IMG/VR virus record: IMGVR_UViG_3300047558_000238
Location: 1-64,000 of that record
Source of the DNA: a virus
DNA: 64,000 nt
Direction: 5' to 3' (one strand)
The number at the start of each line of letters is the position of its first letter. The first letter of the stretch is position 1. The position numbers and the translations under genes were made by a program. Positions 32,283 through 42,144 of this stretch are shown here, in pieces. Under the pieces are notes generated by a model. The model made no database searches, was not told the origin of the DNA, and saw nothing but the letters and a program-made list of their open reading frames with translations.

Positions 32283-34307
32283 ATGCCATATAAGTACTCT
32301 AATAATGCAGTGGTATATAAGTACATCACCACTGACCTCCTAACTGACTCTATCTTGGCTGAACTACCTCTGCAGGATGTATCCTTCACTCGAGCACTAA
32401 AAGATGCTGGCTCTTTTAGTGGCAGTATCCCAGTTATCCCTGATAACGACTACTTGGATCTATATGAGACAACGATCCCCGGTAGGACTGCCCTATACGT
32501 TCTTCGCGATGGGGTATGTGTCTGGGGAGGGATTATTTGGTCTAGAAACTATGACATTAAGTCTAGATCTTTGACAATTAATGGTAGTGAGTTTACTAGC
32601 TACCTACACCGTCGTGTTGCCTGGAAGACCTGGAACCAAGAGCTAGACGCTACTATCTCGACTACTGGCAACGGTAGAGAGGCAAAGATTACTGTAACTA
32701 GTGGTAGTTTTGGCTTTGAAGGTGCCATGCCTATTCAGCTTAACTTCACTGATAAGCTGGTCTACTTCTCGGGTATCTATAGCGTAAAAGATACGCCTAT
32801 TCCGACTTCAATCGAATTCTACGTAACTCTTCCTGCTGTGACTGGTATGGAAAACATCACTATGGTAGATATTCCGATTACTGTCTATCCTCAGGTAGAT
32901 ACTTATGACTACCTAACTAGACTTCTTAGCTATATCAACACTGACTTTAGCACTATCCAGTTCCCTAACGCTGAGATTACTCCTGAGTATAACGTCTATG
33001 CAGATATTGCTAGCTACTCTCGCACGTCTAATGTTGCAACCATAACCACTACAGGCGAGCACGGGCTGATTTATGGACAAACTGTAGACATTAGCGGCTT
33101 GCCAGTGGGCTTCAATTCAAAGGGTATGAAGATTATTTCTACCCCTACAGCAACTAGTTTTACTTATCAGTCTATTGGCGGAGATATGTCAACCACCAAT
33201 ATTACTGGAACATCTAGAGGGGTATCTTCTGTAAAGATCGCATCTCTTAGTGAGACCTCTATTACTCAGGATGTCACGATTAAGACCGCCACTCCGCACT
33301 CTTATGCCGTTGGCGGCATCCTAAAGGTAACTAACGTTGATCCAGATATTGATGGTACACATATCATTACCGCGATTACTAGCGATACCGTTACCTATCA
33401 GCTAACCGGGTTACAGGATGCAGCAGAAAACTTCGAAGTCACTGGCACGGTGTCTTCTGGGCCTATTGCTAAGTTTGGTACATACGGCAGCTACATGAGC
33501 CATAGTAATATCGGCATTACAGTTAAGACTCCTAATGACGAGCCTTATAGTAATAAGTTCATTAAGACAACTACAATGCGTGGGTCTAGTCTCCAAAATA
33601 TTGGAGATCACCTAGATGTCTATACCAATACTTTCGAAGGTTTTGAGTACCGTATTGACTGCTCCTACGATGTAGCTACAAATACTTTCTCTAAGAAACT
33701 AGTTGTAATTCCATTGGATCCAGTTTCAGATGCGCAAAAAGAAGCCAACACCATCCCATACCCGCTGGAAGTTTTTGGTGCGGACAAGATCGTGTTCGAG
33801 CATCCAGGAAATATTTTGGAAGCCAGTATGGAAGAAAACGCTAGTGATGCTGCGACTAGATTCTGGGTACAAGGCAAAAACGAGAGCGGAATTAATAGCG
33901 AAGCAGGCGAGCCTTATTCTGGTGTAGCTATGTCAGGCCTTCTGGCGGATGGCTGGCCGATTCTCGACGATGTCGAGACCTACGACTCTAATGATGAGTA
34001 TGTACTGGCTGAATATGCCACTCGATACCTGCAGGAGTCAGTCCCGCCTATCTCGAACTTTACCGTCACCGTAAATGGAAGCGTCACGCCAGTGGTTGGA
34101 ACATACTTCCCTGGAGACTGGTGCTCAGTAATTATTGATGACGTGTTTGTACAGCTGCGTATGGCTAGTGGGCTAGAGCCTCGCGATCAAGTATTGGTAC
34201 GTAAAATCGATGCTTATACCGTCAATGTGCCAAATAGCCCGACCTACCCAGAGACTGTCTCGCTAGAGCTGTTCCGAGAATCAGGAGTCGATCCAATTGG
34301 GAATTAG
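32283..34307 (+). CDS. Tail-tip protein, Gp37-like
   Basis: A 674-residue protein placed where the tail-associated Gp37-like or Tal protein is expected. The start (TDSILAELPLQDVSFTRALK, then GSFSGSIPVIP) resembles the Siphovirus Gp37-like family. The central part contains two related beta repeats (SNVATITTTGEHGLIYGQTV and TSITQDVTIKTATPHSYAVG). ACGAAAGAGAACA supplies the ribosome site. The last 11 bases overlap the next gene. Likely a baseplate hub component. Confidence 0.65.
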   Translation: MPYKYSNNAVVYKYITTDLLTDSILAELPLQDVSFTRALKDAGSFSGSIPVIPDNDYLDLYETTIPGRTALYVLRDGVCVWGGIIWSRNYDIKSRSLTINGSEFTSYLHRRVAWKTWNQELDATISTTGNGREAKITVTSGSFGFEGAMPIQLNFTDKLVYFSGIYSVKDTPIPTSIEFYVTLPAVTGMENITMVDIPITVYPQVDTYDYLTRLLSYINTDFSTIQFPNAEITPEYNVYADIASYSRTSNVATITTTGEHGLIYGQTVDISGLPVGFNSKGMKIISTPTATSFTYQSIGGDMSTTNITGTSRGVSSVKIASLSETSITQDVTIKTATPHSYAVGGILKVTNVDPDIDGTHIITAITSDTVTYQLTGLQDAAENFEVTGTVSSGPIAKFGTYGSYMSHSNIGITVKTPNDEPYSNKFIKTTTMRGSSLQNIGDHLDVYTNTFEGFEYRIDCSYDVATNTFSKKLVVIPLDPVSDAQKEANTIPYPLEVFGADKIVFEHPGNILEASMEENASDAATRFWVQGKNESGINSEAGEPYSGVAMSGLLADGWPILDDVETYDSNDEYVLAEYATRYLQESVPPISNFTVTVNGSVTPVVGTYFPGDWCSVIIDDVFVQLRMASGLEPRDQVLVRKIDAYTVNVPNSPTYPETVSLELFRESGVDPIGN

Positions 34308-37269
34308 ACGTCGTCGTAAAAAAGTAAATACTATCCTGACTACGATTGACCGCAGACTGCGGTCTGTCGAACTTCAGCGCGTTCCTAGGGTTGTAAAAGA
34401 CGGAACAATCACCAAGCAAATGCTTGATAAGTCAGTGCAGATAGCCCTAGATACCGGAGCTGACGCAGCTACTGACACTCCGGGTACAGCCACTGCGCCT
34501 ACAGTGCCAACATTTAAAGATAGACCATTCACTAATATTGTGAAGATTGTCTATCGGGGGTATAACGAAACTGGCACAGCTAATGATAAAGACCGCGCAC
34601 GAGTCTACTTTGAGTCCGACCCTGGACTAAACGTTGGCGATAAGATCAAGTTTGCATCCCTCACCGGATCTCTAGACGTTCCAACTAAAACTACCGAGTA
34701 CGTAGTTAAAGAAGTTTCTGTAGTTGATAGCTACAACACTATTGTCTATTATCCAGGCAGAGCAACTATTGTTGACGGCGCTAAAACATATGACAAGGGT
34801 TGGAGAGTGCGTGCAGCCAATGTCTCAGTTACTGGGGCAATTGTCGATGGTACAACTACTAAATATAAGTATGGTCAAATTATTATTGACGGTAAGGATA
34901 CAGCTCCTACTGCAAATGATGACTATAAATATGGACCTACCTGGCCAGCTGGCATCGAAACAACTTCTGGTTTACACTTCACTGGTGGCGGGTTCCAAGA
35001 AGGCGATCTAATTAATTTAGATGGTCTAGGTAGTCCATTCGATGGTGTCCACAAGATCACTTCTAGCGTTACTTCTGGTAAGAGGATCACACTTCAGTTC
35101 GAGTTTAAGGACTATCCGACTGCGCCAGTACAGTTGCCTAATAGTAATGGTGCAATTAGAGGTGCTGCTGGTCGCTATCTTCGAGATGGCGAGACCTGGG
35201 TAGACACTAGTGTTACTCCTGCAATTACTTGGATCTGGGATGATAGTCTTCAGCGTTGGTGGAATGCAGCAGATGGTGCCAACCTACCAGAAGGTGTAGT
35301 AGTAGATGACGGTGTACCGCCTTCACCACCTACTGGACTATCAGGCTCCAGTGAGGGTTATGTTGATGGTAGTAAGCCATATTCTAAGGTGAACCTAACA
35401 TGGACTGCACCAACGACCAACTCAGATGGTAGCAATTTAAGTGACCTGAAAGGGTATGCGGTCTTCTATAGGTACAGTACTTCTGATGCTTGGACATATT
35501 ACTCTGATACGGCTAGTGCATCAGAGACAGTCACTGAACTAACTCCAGAAAAAACTGTCTATTTCGCTGTGAAAGCATATGATGCTACAAGAAATATGTC
35601 TAGCTATTCTGCTACATATAGTTTGAATACCGTACCTGGAACAACCGGGATTAATGCCCCCTCGCTACCTCTGGCTACAACTAGACTTGGCCAAATCAGG
35701 GTCACTTGGGATGGCCTAGATAGCTCTGGAGCAACCCCACCATCCGCCCTAGTCAGCTATGTTGAGGTTCACTGGTCTACTACTGCCGGATTTACCCCTA
35801 GTGATAGTACAAATAAGGGCAAACTTTTTGGTAAGAATGACTTTTTTGCGGATATTACTCCAGAGTACGGGGTCAACTACTACTTTAAATTTGTGTTTGT
35901 AGACGTATTCGGTAAAAAATCAGCAGCATCAGCTCAAAAAACTGCAACAGTCCAGCCTTTAGTGGATACCGACCTAATTACCGGGTCTCTCACTAGATGG
36001 CCATTTGGTGCCAACACTGTCGACACTAACTCGCTCGCTGATGGTTCTATTTCGGCTACGTACTTGGTATCAGGAAATGATGCCGACGGAACTGCTGTAC
36101 GAGTTCAAGGAAAAATCGCTGCTGGAAGCATTGGCGCTACATCGATTGCAGCTAACTCTATTGTTGCTGGAAAGATTGCTGCCGAGGCGATTACTGCTAG
36201 AGAGATTAAAGCTCTTAGTATCGAAGCTGGAAATATTAAAGGTAACACGATTACTGGAGATAAAATCCTTGCTGGATCTGTTTCCGGAGCTATCTTTGAT
36301 GCAACAACCAGAATTAGATTAGGTGACTCTAACAGCACTAATCCCTCTAATTATATTGAATTTGGTTATGTAACGCTACCTGGTAACCAATCCGCCCCTG
36401 GAATTATTGGGCAGTATGGTGGAGCTCGCACATTCTACGTTGGTGGATGGAACAGCGGTTATGGAGGTACGTCTGGAGTTGCTCTAGGTGTAGTAGGCAA
36501 TAACGGTAGCACTGCCGTGGATGTTTTAACAGCTGGTGGTTATGATAACGGAATCGCGCTAGCTAGCACTGTAGAGCTTACTGCTGGTAGGGTAAACATA
36601 ACTAGCTATGGTGGAAACTATAGCGATAGCTCATTTGGAGATTTAACACTAAATTCTACTGGCTATGGTGCCATCAATCTAATAGCACCTAGCGGTACTG
36701 ATGCTCAGGGTAGGTATCTTGGAGTCTATGTCTCCCCTGCGCTATTGATCGGTAAGACAACTACAGCTAGCTGGCAGGGTGTAGAAGGTACTCACATAAG
36801 TAGCGGCTTTGTTGCTTCAGCAAACGTTAGCGGCAACGCTTTCAGCATGTCCCGCATGAGTACTAACGGAACTGTATGTGTTTTCTATAGAGGTAACACT
36901 ACTGCTGTAGGAAACATATCTTTAACTACAACAGCTACTGCCTTTAATACATCGTCTGACTATAGGCTCAAGGAAAACGTTACTTCTCTAACTAATAGCC
37001 TTACTAAATTAAAAGCACTAAAACCTAGAACGTTTAACTTCATCGTGGAACCAGATGAAATAGTAGATGGTTTTATTGCCCACGAGCTTGCCGAGGTTAT
37101 ACCTAATGCTGTATCTGGCGAAAAGGACGCAGTCAAAGAGGATGGTGAGCCAGAGTATCAAGGAGTAGATATGTCAAAGCTTGTACCTGTATTGACTGCA
37201 GCTCTTCAAGAGGCTGTAACTCAAATAGAATCATTATCTGCTAGACTAGATGCTCTAGAGACGAAGTAA
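34297..37269 (+). CDS. Tail fibre-like protein with fibronectin-type and S74 chaperone domains
   Basis: The 990-residue protein starts at TTG 34297 inside the previous gene. Fibronectin-III-like segments lie around residues 345-460 (PPSPPTGLSGSSEGY, YSKVNLTWTAPTTNSDGSNL) and 465-565. An Ala/Ile-rich repeat (GSIGATSIAANSIVAGKIAA) at about 605-665 is a trimeric fibre element. The C-terminus has the intramolecular chaperone S74 signature SSDYRLKENVTSL followed by a coiled coil; S74 domains cut themselves off after folding the fibre, with the Ser-Asp of SSDYRLKENV catalytic. It probably contacts the host surface. Confidence 0.8.
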   Translation: MGIRRRRKKVNTILTTIDRRLRSVELQRVPRVVKDGTITKQMLDKSVQIALDTGADAATDTPGTATAPTVPTFKDRPFTNIVKIVYRGYNETGTANDKDRARVYFESDPGLNVGDKIKFASLTGSLDVPTKTTEYVVKEVSVVDSYNTIVYYPGRATIVDGAKTYDKGWRVRAANVSVTGAIVDGTTTKYKYGQIIIDGKDTAPTANDDYKYGPTWPAGIETTSGLHFTGGGFQEGDLINLDGLGSPFDGVHKITSSVTSGKRITLQFEFKDYPTAPVQLPNSNGAIRGAAGRYLRDGETWVDTSVTPAITWIWDDSLQRWWNAADGANLPEGVVVDDGVPPSPPTGLSGSSEGYVDGSKPYSKVNLTWTAPTTNSDGSNLSDLKGYAVFYRYSTSDAWTYYSDTASASETVTELTPEKTVYFAVKAYDATRNMSSYSATYSLNTVPGTTGINAPSLPLATTRLGQIRVTWDGLDSSGATPPSALVSYVEVHWSTTAGFTPSDSTNKGKLFGKNDFFADITPEYGVNYYFKFVFVDVFGKKSAASAQKTATVQPLVDTDLITGSLTRWPFGANTVDTNSLADGSISATYLVSGNDADGTAVRVQGKIAAGSIGATSIAANSIVAGKIAAEAITAREIKALSIEAGNIKGNTITGDKILAGSVSGAIFDATTRIRLGDSNSTNPSNYIEFGYVTLPGNQSAPGIIGQYGGARTFYVGGWNSGYGGTSGVALGVVGNNGSTAVDVLTAGGYDNGIALASTVELTAGRVNITSYGGNYSDSSFGDLTLNSTGYGAINLIAPSGTDAQGRYLGVYVSPALLIGKTTTASWQGVEGTHISSGFVASANVSGNAFSMSRMSTNGTVCVFYRGNTTAVGNISLTTTATAFNTSSDYRLKENVTSLTNSLTKLKALKPRTFNFIVEPDEIVDGFIAHELAEVIPNAVSGEKDAVKEDGEPEYQGVDMSKLVPVLTAALQEAVTQIESLSARLDALETK

Positions 37270-37277
37270 GGACAATT

Positions 37278-37469
37278 ATGGAAGACCAAAAAACAGTAGA
37301 AGAGCTAGTAAAGAAGCTTCGTGAACGCGTTAGCTCGTATGCCGTAGCTATTATTGATCTCGAAACCCTCCTCGAGATTGAGACAGCTAAGGTAGCTGAA
37401 CTTCAGAAAAAAGTCGAAGACCTAGAGTCATCTACTAAAGCTGAAGACAAGAAGACATCTAAGGGCTAG
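37278..37469 (+). CDS. Small coiled-coil protein
   Basis: 63 residues, nearly all a charged coiled coil (VEELVKKLRERVSSYAVAII, then TAKVAELQKKVEDLESS) with a Lys-rich tail. It follows the S74 fibre by eight bases with AAGTAAGGAC as ribosome site. Possibly an accessory for the fibre; no family recognised. Confidence 0.55.
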   Translation: MEDQKTVEELVKKLRERVSSYAVAIIDLETLLEIETAKVAELQKKVEDLESSTKAEDKKTSKG

Positions 37470-37473
37470 TACA

Positions 37474-37944
37474 GTGCTGGAAGTAAAAGACGGAGCCAGA
37501 ACTTTACAGTTCAATGGCTCTTTATTAGGTAAATCTAGCTCGAAGAGACGAGACTCTACTAGATGGATTGAATTCGAGCTGTATCGAACAGAGAGTGGCT
37601 CGTACGTTCTCTCACGTGTCGGAGTCTCTCTAATTTTTCATGGGGCAGCATGTCCGCTAGTTAGCAGATATAACCTCCAAGAGAAACCGTCAAGCATGCT
37701 ACAGGATGCATCCCTCCCATGTGAAGAATGCAACCCTGATTACAGCCTTGCTCTAGTTTTTCCTGAGAAATATCGTCATTGGGCGCAGATCAGCGACAAG
37801 CCTGAAGCTGTGCTCGATGCTCTATATAAGTACGATGATAACGGTGCTAGATATCTGACTGGTGTCGCTCAGAGACTGCTTCAAGAGGCCGCAAAACTTG
37901 ACTCTGGTATTGCGGATATCTATAATTATGAAATAATTCCATAG
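37474..37944 (+). CDS. Hypothetical protein with a CxxC motif
   Basis: A 156-residue protein starting at GTG 37474, with LPCEECNPDY near residues 87-96 and RVGVSLIFHGAACPLVSRY upstream; these cysteines and the histidine could bind zinc. Last gene of the rightward structural block. No function recognised. A different leader (AAATAAATACGAAAGAC) then precedes the polymerase. Confidence 0.55.
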   Translation: MLEVKDGARTLQFNGSLLGKSSSKRRDSTRWIEFELYRTESGSYVLSRVGVSLIFHGAACPLVSRYNLQEKPSSMLQDASLPCEECNPDYSLALVFPEKYRHWAQISDKPEAVLDALYKYDDNGARYLTGVAQRLLQEAAKLDSGIADIYNYEIIP

Positions 37945-37974
37945 CATCACCCTAAATAAATACGAAAGACACTA

Positions 37975-39798
37975 ATGACAACAGGACTAGAAGGCGTACG
38001 CCTTGAGCTGGTTGATAGCGTTGCTCAGGCTGAGAAGTTTATCTCTTGGCTCGGTGAGCGTCGCCCCCACAATGCTTTGGCTATTGACACAGAAACTGGC
38101 GAACTGCCTGGCAAGCCGCGAGCGCACGCTCTATCTCCTTGGCATGGTCGCCTACGCCTTGTTCAGGTCGGCGATGCTATGACCGGATGGTCAATTCCTT
38201 GGGATGCCTGGAAGGGCGTCTTTTATGAGGCAATGAATAAGTTTGATGGCCCCCTCGTCTGCCACAACATTGCGTTCGAGGCTCGCTGGTTTGAAATCCA
38301 GTCCGAGTGGTCATTCCCTTGGCATCGAGGCCACGACACAATGATTATGGCTCAGCTTTTGGATCCGCTGGGCTCTGGAGCGCTAAAGAAGCTTACTCAG
38401 CAATACATCGACCCTCAGGCTGCTAGCCTCCAAAGTGTCCTCGATAGTGGAATGGTCGACAATGGTTGGACCTGGGGTACCGTTCCTATGAACTTTGAAC
38501 CATACTGGGCATATGGTGCACTAGACCCTGTGCTGACTATGCGCCTCTGGGAGAAGTTCTGGGAGAAGTGTGGCCCGGGGCAGCCTTATTCTCAGGCATA
38601 TGAGCTTGAGATGAATACTCGCCGTATCGTGACTCGCATGGAACTCAACGGGGCTCGACTAGACCTTAACTACTCTCAGAAGAAGTATGACGAGCTTGTC
38701 GGCTATACCGAGCAGGTAAAGGATTGGGCAAAGACAACCTACAACGGATTAGCTGTAGGCAGTAACCAGCAACTTGTATTCCAGTTCGAGAAGCTTGGTG
38801 CTGAAATTACTGAGCGTACAGACTCTGGCCAGAAGTCAGCTTCCGCGGACCAGCTCAAGATGCTTGTACGTGATGGCTCCCCCGAGGTTAGGCAGCTAGC
38901 TGAAACCGTCCTAAAGTATCGAAAAGCAGGCAAGCTAGCCAGCACGTATTTCTTGAACTTCATTAATGACAATGTTGATGGATTTGTTCACCCGTCTGTG
39001 AAGACCATGGGCGCTCGTACCGGACGTATGTCCATCCAGAACCCTGCGCTGCAGACTTTGCCTAAGGGTGACGATACTGTTCGTCGTGCGTTCTTGCCTA
39101 AGGATGACGACCACGTAATTATTACCTCGGACCTTGACCAGGTTGAGTTCCGTATGTTCTCGTCTCTATCACAGGACCAGAACCTGATTACGCTATTCAA
39201 TAACGCTGATGCGACTGGCTCAGACCCGTTTACGGAGATTGGTCGAGAAATCTACCAGGATCCAACTATGCAAAAGTCTGATAAGCGTCGTGCGCTCATT
39301 AAGGGCGTTGTGTATGGGCGTCTATATGGTGCAGGTGTGTCTAAGCAGGCTCTAACCGCAGGTGTGCCTGAAGAGCAGATGCGTGCAGTATCGAATGAAT
39401 TTGATAAGCGATTCCCTGGAATGGCAATGTTCCAGAAAAAGGTCGAAGATATCGGCATGCGACGCCTCCAAGCAGAAGGCCAAGGATATGTCAATACCTG
39501 GACTGGACGTCGCCTACCTTGTGATGATGACCGTGTTTATACCTTGGTCAACTACCTAATCCAGGGTGGTGCAGCAGAGGTGTTCAAGTCGAACCTGGTT
39601 AAACTTGACCAGGCTGACCTAACCGAACTACTAATTGTTCCTGTGCACGATGAAATTGTGCTCAATGCTCCTCGGAAGGATGCTGAAGAGATTAAAAAAC
39701 TAGTAAGAGAGTGCATGACAACCCGAGAGGGTTGGGCCGTACCACTTACTGCAGATGTCGATGGTCCACTAGAAAACTGGGGTCAAAAATATGCCTAA
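37975..39798 (+). CDS. DNA polymerase I (family A) with 3'-5' exonuclease
   Basis: At 607 residues it lacks the 5'-3' nuclease of bacterial Pol I, as usual for phages. The exonuclease starts at ALAIDTETGE (D38, E40). Polymerase motif A is SDLDQVEFRMFS near 386, motif B RRALIKGVVYGRLYG near 438, motif C VPVHDEIVL near 556. It is the phage replicase. ACGAAAGACACTA precedes the ATG; the same TAAATACGAAA word precedes the helicase at 40330. The next gene overlaps by eight bases. Confidence 0.95.
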   Translation: MTTGLEGVRLELVDSVAQAEKFISWLGERRPHNALAIDTETGELPGKPRAHALSPWHGRLRLVQVGDAMTGWSIPWDAWKGVFYEAMNKFDGPLVCHNIAFEARWFEIQSEWSFPWHRGHDTMIMAQLLDPLGSGALKKLTQQYIDPQAASLQSVLDSGMVDNGWTWGTVPMNFEPYWAYGALDPVLTMRLWEKFWEKCGPGQPYSQAYELEMNTRRIVTRMELNGARLDLNYSQKKYDELVGYTEQVKDWAKTTYNGLAVGSNQQLVFQFEKLGAEITERTDSGQKSASADQLKMLVRDGSPEVRQLAETVLKYRKAGKLASTYFLNFINDNVDGFVHPSVKTMGARTGRMSIQNPALQTLPKGDDTVRRAFLPKDDDHVIITSDLDQVEFRMFSSLSQDQNLITLFNNADATGSDPFTEIGREIYQDPTMQKSDKRRALIKGVVYGRLYGAGVSKQALTAGVPEEQMRAVSNEFDKRFPGMAMFQKKVEDIGMRRLQAEGQGYVNTWTGRRLPCDDDRVYTLVNYLIQGGAAEVFKSNLVKLDQADLTELLIVPVHDEIVLNAPRKDAEEIKKLVRECMTTREGWAVPLTADVDGPLENWGQKYA

Positions 39799-40252
39799 AT
39801 ATGTACTATCAGTCGATCCAGGTAAGGCAACCGGCATGGCTCTATTTAGCCTTGAGCCGGGCCAGGAGCCTGTTTTAGTCTGGTCTAAAGAGTTACAGCA
39901 AGAGGAGTATGCAGAGCCTATACGGGCCACTCTAGCCTCTGTAGACGTAGCTGTAGACGTAGTCTGCGAGCGCTTTACTATCAATGCACAAACTGTGCGT
40001 AACTCACAGGCACCTTACTCGCTAGAGCAGATTGGTATCCTCAAGCAATGCCTAATGGATGTGGGGCGTCCAGCAAATGACATCTACTTCCAGGCACCAG
40101 CCGATGCAAAGGCAATGTTCACTAACGAGACCCTAAAAAAGTTGGGCTATTGGCACAAGGGTGGCGAAGGCCACGCACTTGATGCAATACGACACGGGCT
40201 ACTTAGACTTGTCAAATTGGGCTGGAAACCTGTAAGATTATTAAAAGAATAG
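39791..40252 (+). CDS. RuvC-like Holliday junction resolvase
   Basis: A 153-residue RNase H-fold nuclease: first strand YVLSVDPGKATGMAL with D9, VVCERF with E60, and GHALDAIRHGL with H128 and D131 fit the RuvC active site. It overlaps the polymerase gene and should resolve recombination or replication junctions before packaging. It ends just before the long inverted repeat at 40254-40298. Confidence 0.8.
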   Translation: MPKYVLSVDPGKATGMALFSLEPGQEPVLVWSKELQQEEYAEPIRATLASVDVAVDVVCERFTINAQTVRNSQAPYSLEQIGILKQCLMDVGRPANDIYFQAPADAKAMFTNETLKKLGYWHKGGEGHALDAIRHGLLRLVKLGWKPVRLLKE

Positions 40253-40253
40253 G

Positions 40254-40298
40254 TATTATCAGAAAAAAGTACTTGATAACAAGATTTTTCTGATAATA
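40254..40298. repeat. 14-bp perfect inverted repeat with TGATAA half-sites
   Basis: TATTATCAGAAAAA (40254-40267) is matched by its reverse complement TTTTTCTGATAATA (40285-40298) across a 17-base spacer. The spacer holds a third TTGATAAC site. A TTGATA-like -35 (40273-40278) and AT-rich -10 (about 40297-40302) overlap it. It could be an operator, a terminator for the resolvase message, or an AT-rich origin element. Confidence 0.7.
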
Positions 40299-40329
40299 TA
40301 TAAATACGAAATGACGAACGGAGGCCTTT

Positions 40330-42144
40330 GTGCCTATTAGTGTAGAGCTCGACTCAACGGGCAAACACATTGTAATCAACGCTGAGTGGCGTCTCAAAGA
40401 AGTCTGTAAGGCACTTCCTGGCGCTTCATGGAGCGCTAAGGAGCAGATTTGGCGTATTCCAGTCTCGTGGACTGGTTGCTTAGCACTACGCTCTACCTTT
40501 AAGGATGAGCTAGAAATCGGACCTAACCTAGCAGCATGGGCACGAGAAGAACGTGCTCGCCGAATCGAGCCGTCTAATGCTCTACGAGAGCTTGAAGTTG
40601 CTGAAGATGGCGATGAAGACCTCTTCCCGCACCAGCGTGCTGGAGTTAAGTTCCTTACTACTGCTCGTCGAGCTCTTTTAGCTGATGAGCCAGGTCTAGG
40701 TAAGACCGCTCAGGCAATTCGCTCACTTAAGAAGTTGCACGATGATGGCGAAGATATCTTCCCGGCACTAATCGTCTGCCCGAATACTCTGAAGAGTAAC
40801 TGGCAGCGCGAGTTTGATAAGTGGTGGCCTGGAGTCAACGTATCTGTAATTAAGGGATCTGCCGTTCAGCGCAGAAAGGCTTTTGAAGATCCTGCTGATG
40901 TCTACATCATCAACTGGGAGTCACTACGCACTCACTCAAAGCTTCTTTCTTACGGATCTATTGCTCTTGCACGCTGCGAAGAGTGTGGTGGGCATGACTC
41001 TCGAATCACGGCTACTCGCTGTGAAGTGCATCAGCGTGAGCTAAACACGATTGACTTTAAGGCTGTAGTTGCAGATGAGATTCACCGCTCTAAAGACCCT
41101 AAGTCTAAGCAAACACGTGCACTATGGGCAGCTACTGGAGATGCCGATGTTCGTTTTGCAATGACTGGAACTCCTATTGCTAAAGATGTAGTGGACCTAT
41201 GGCCTATCCTTCACTGGCTTGACCCAGCTGAATGGCCTAGCAAGACTAAGTGGATTGACCGCTATGTCAACACGATGCTCAATGCATTCGGTGGAATGAT
41301 GGTCATGGGCCTAAAGCCGGAGATGACAGATGAGTTCTATGCTGGAATCAACCCACGTATGCGACGCATGCTCAAGGCTCGAGTACTTCCATGGCTACCA
41401 GAGGTTATCAATGACCGACGCGATGTCGAGATGGGTGCTAAGCAACTTAAGGCATATAAGCAGATGCTAGAGAACATGATCGTTCTTCTAGAAAATGAAG
41501 GTACGGTCTCTTCTACTGGAGATGTAGTAGTTGCACCTAACCCGCTAACTCAGACTCTGCGTCTGCTTCAGTTTGCAAGTGCATATGCTCAGATCGAACT
41601 TCAAGAGAATGGCGAAGAAAAAGTTCTTTTGTCAGACCCTTCTTGTAAGGTTGATGCTCTGATGGATGACATTGAGAATGGTGACTTTGGCGATGACTCT
41701 GTAGCAGTATGTGCAGTATCACGTCAGCTCATCGAGCTTCTAAGTGCACGTCTGACTAAAGAGGGCATCGCTCATGGCCTAATCACTGGTGCCCAGGATG
41801 GCGACCAGCGACAGCAGGCTATTGACGACTTCCAGTCTGGCAAGACTAAGTGGATTCTGTTTACTGCTCAGGCTGGTGGTGTAGGTGTCACCTTGACAAC
41901 TGCACGAAGACTTGTTATGCTTCAAAGACCATGGTCACTCGTTGACTACAAGCAGGCTCTCGACCGCGTACACCGTATCGGCTCCGAGATCCACGACTCT
42001 GTAATCATCACTGACTATGTAACTGAAGGAACCATCGAAGAGCGTGTTATTCAAGCTCTAGACGTCAAGTCCGAAAACTTCGAAGAGATTGTTAAGGACA
42101 AGGCTAGGCTTCTGGATATGCTCAAGAACGGACTACCAAAATGA
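40330..42144 (+). CDS. SNF2-family DNA helicase/translocase
   Basis: A 604-residue SF2 protein. Residues 1-75 form a HARP-like N-terminal unit (SWSAKEQIWRIPVSWTGCLA), as in SMARCAL1-type annealing helicases. Walker A is ADEPGLGKT (about 118-126), Walker B DEIH (249-252), motif III MTGTPIAKD, and the C-terminal lobe has QAGGVGVTLTTARRLVML and DRVHRIG. A four-cysteine pattern (CEECGGH, CEVH) sits at about 217-237 and may bind zinc. GTG start with GGAGG seven bases upstream. It likely remodels forks. Its end overlaps the next gene. Confidence 0.9.
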   Translation: MPISVELDSTGKHIVINAEWRLKEVCKALPGASWSAKEQIWRIPVSWTGCLALRSTFKDELEIGPNLAAWAREERARRIEPSNALRELEVAEDGDEDLFPHQRAGVKFLTTARRALLADEPGLGKTAQAIRSLKKLHDDGEDIFPALIVCPNTLKSNWQREFDKWWPGVNVSVIKGSAVQRRKAFEDPADVYIINWESLRTHSKLLSYGSIALARCEECGGHDSRITATRCEVHQRELNTIDFKAVVADEIHRSKDPKSKQTRALWAATGDADVRFAMTGTPIAKDVVDLWPILHWLDPAEWPSKTKWIDRYVNTMLNAFGGMMVMGLKPEMTDEFYAGINPRMRRMLKARVLPWLPEVINDRRDVEMGAKQLKAYKQMLENMIVLLENEGTVSSTGDVVVAPNPLTQTLRLLQFASAYAQIELQENGEEKVLLSDPSCKVDALMDDIENGDFGDDSVAVCAVSRQLIELLSARLTKEGIAHGLITGAQDGDQRQQAIDDFQSGKTKWILFTAQAGGVGVTLTTARRLVMLQRPWSLVDYKQALDRVHRIGSEIHDSVIITDYVTEGTIEERVIQALDVKSENFEEIVKDKARLLDMLKNGLPK

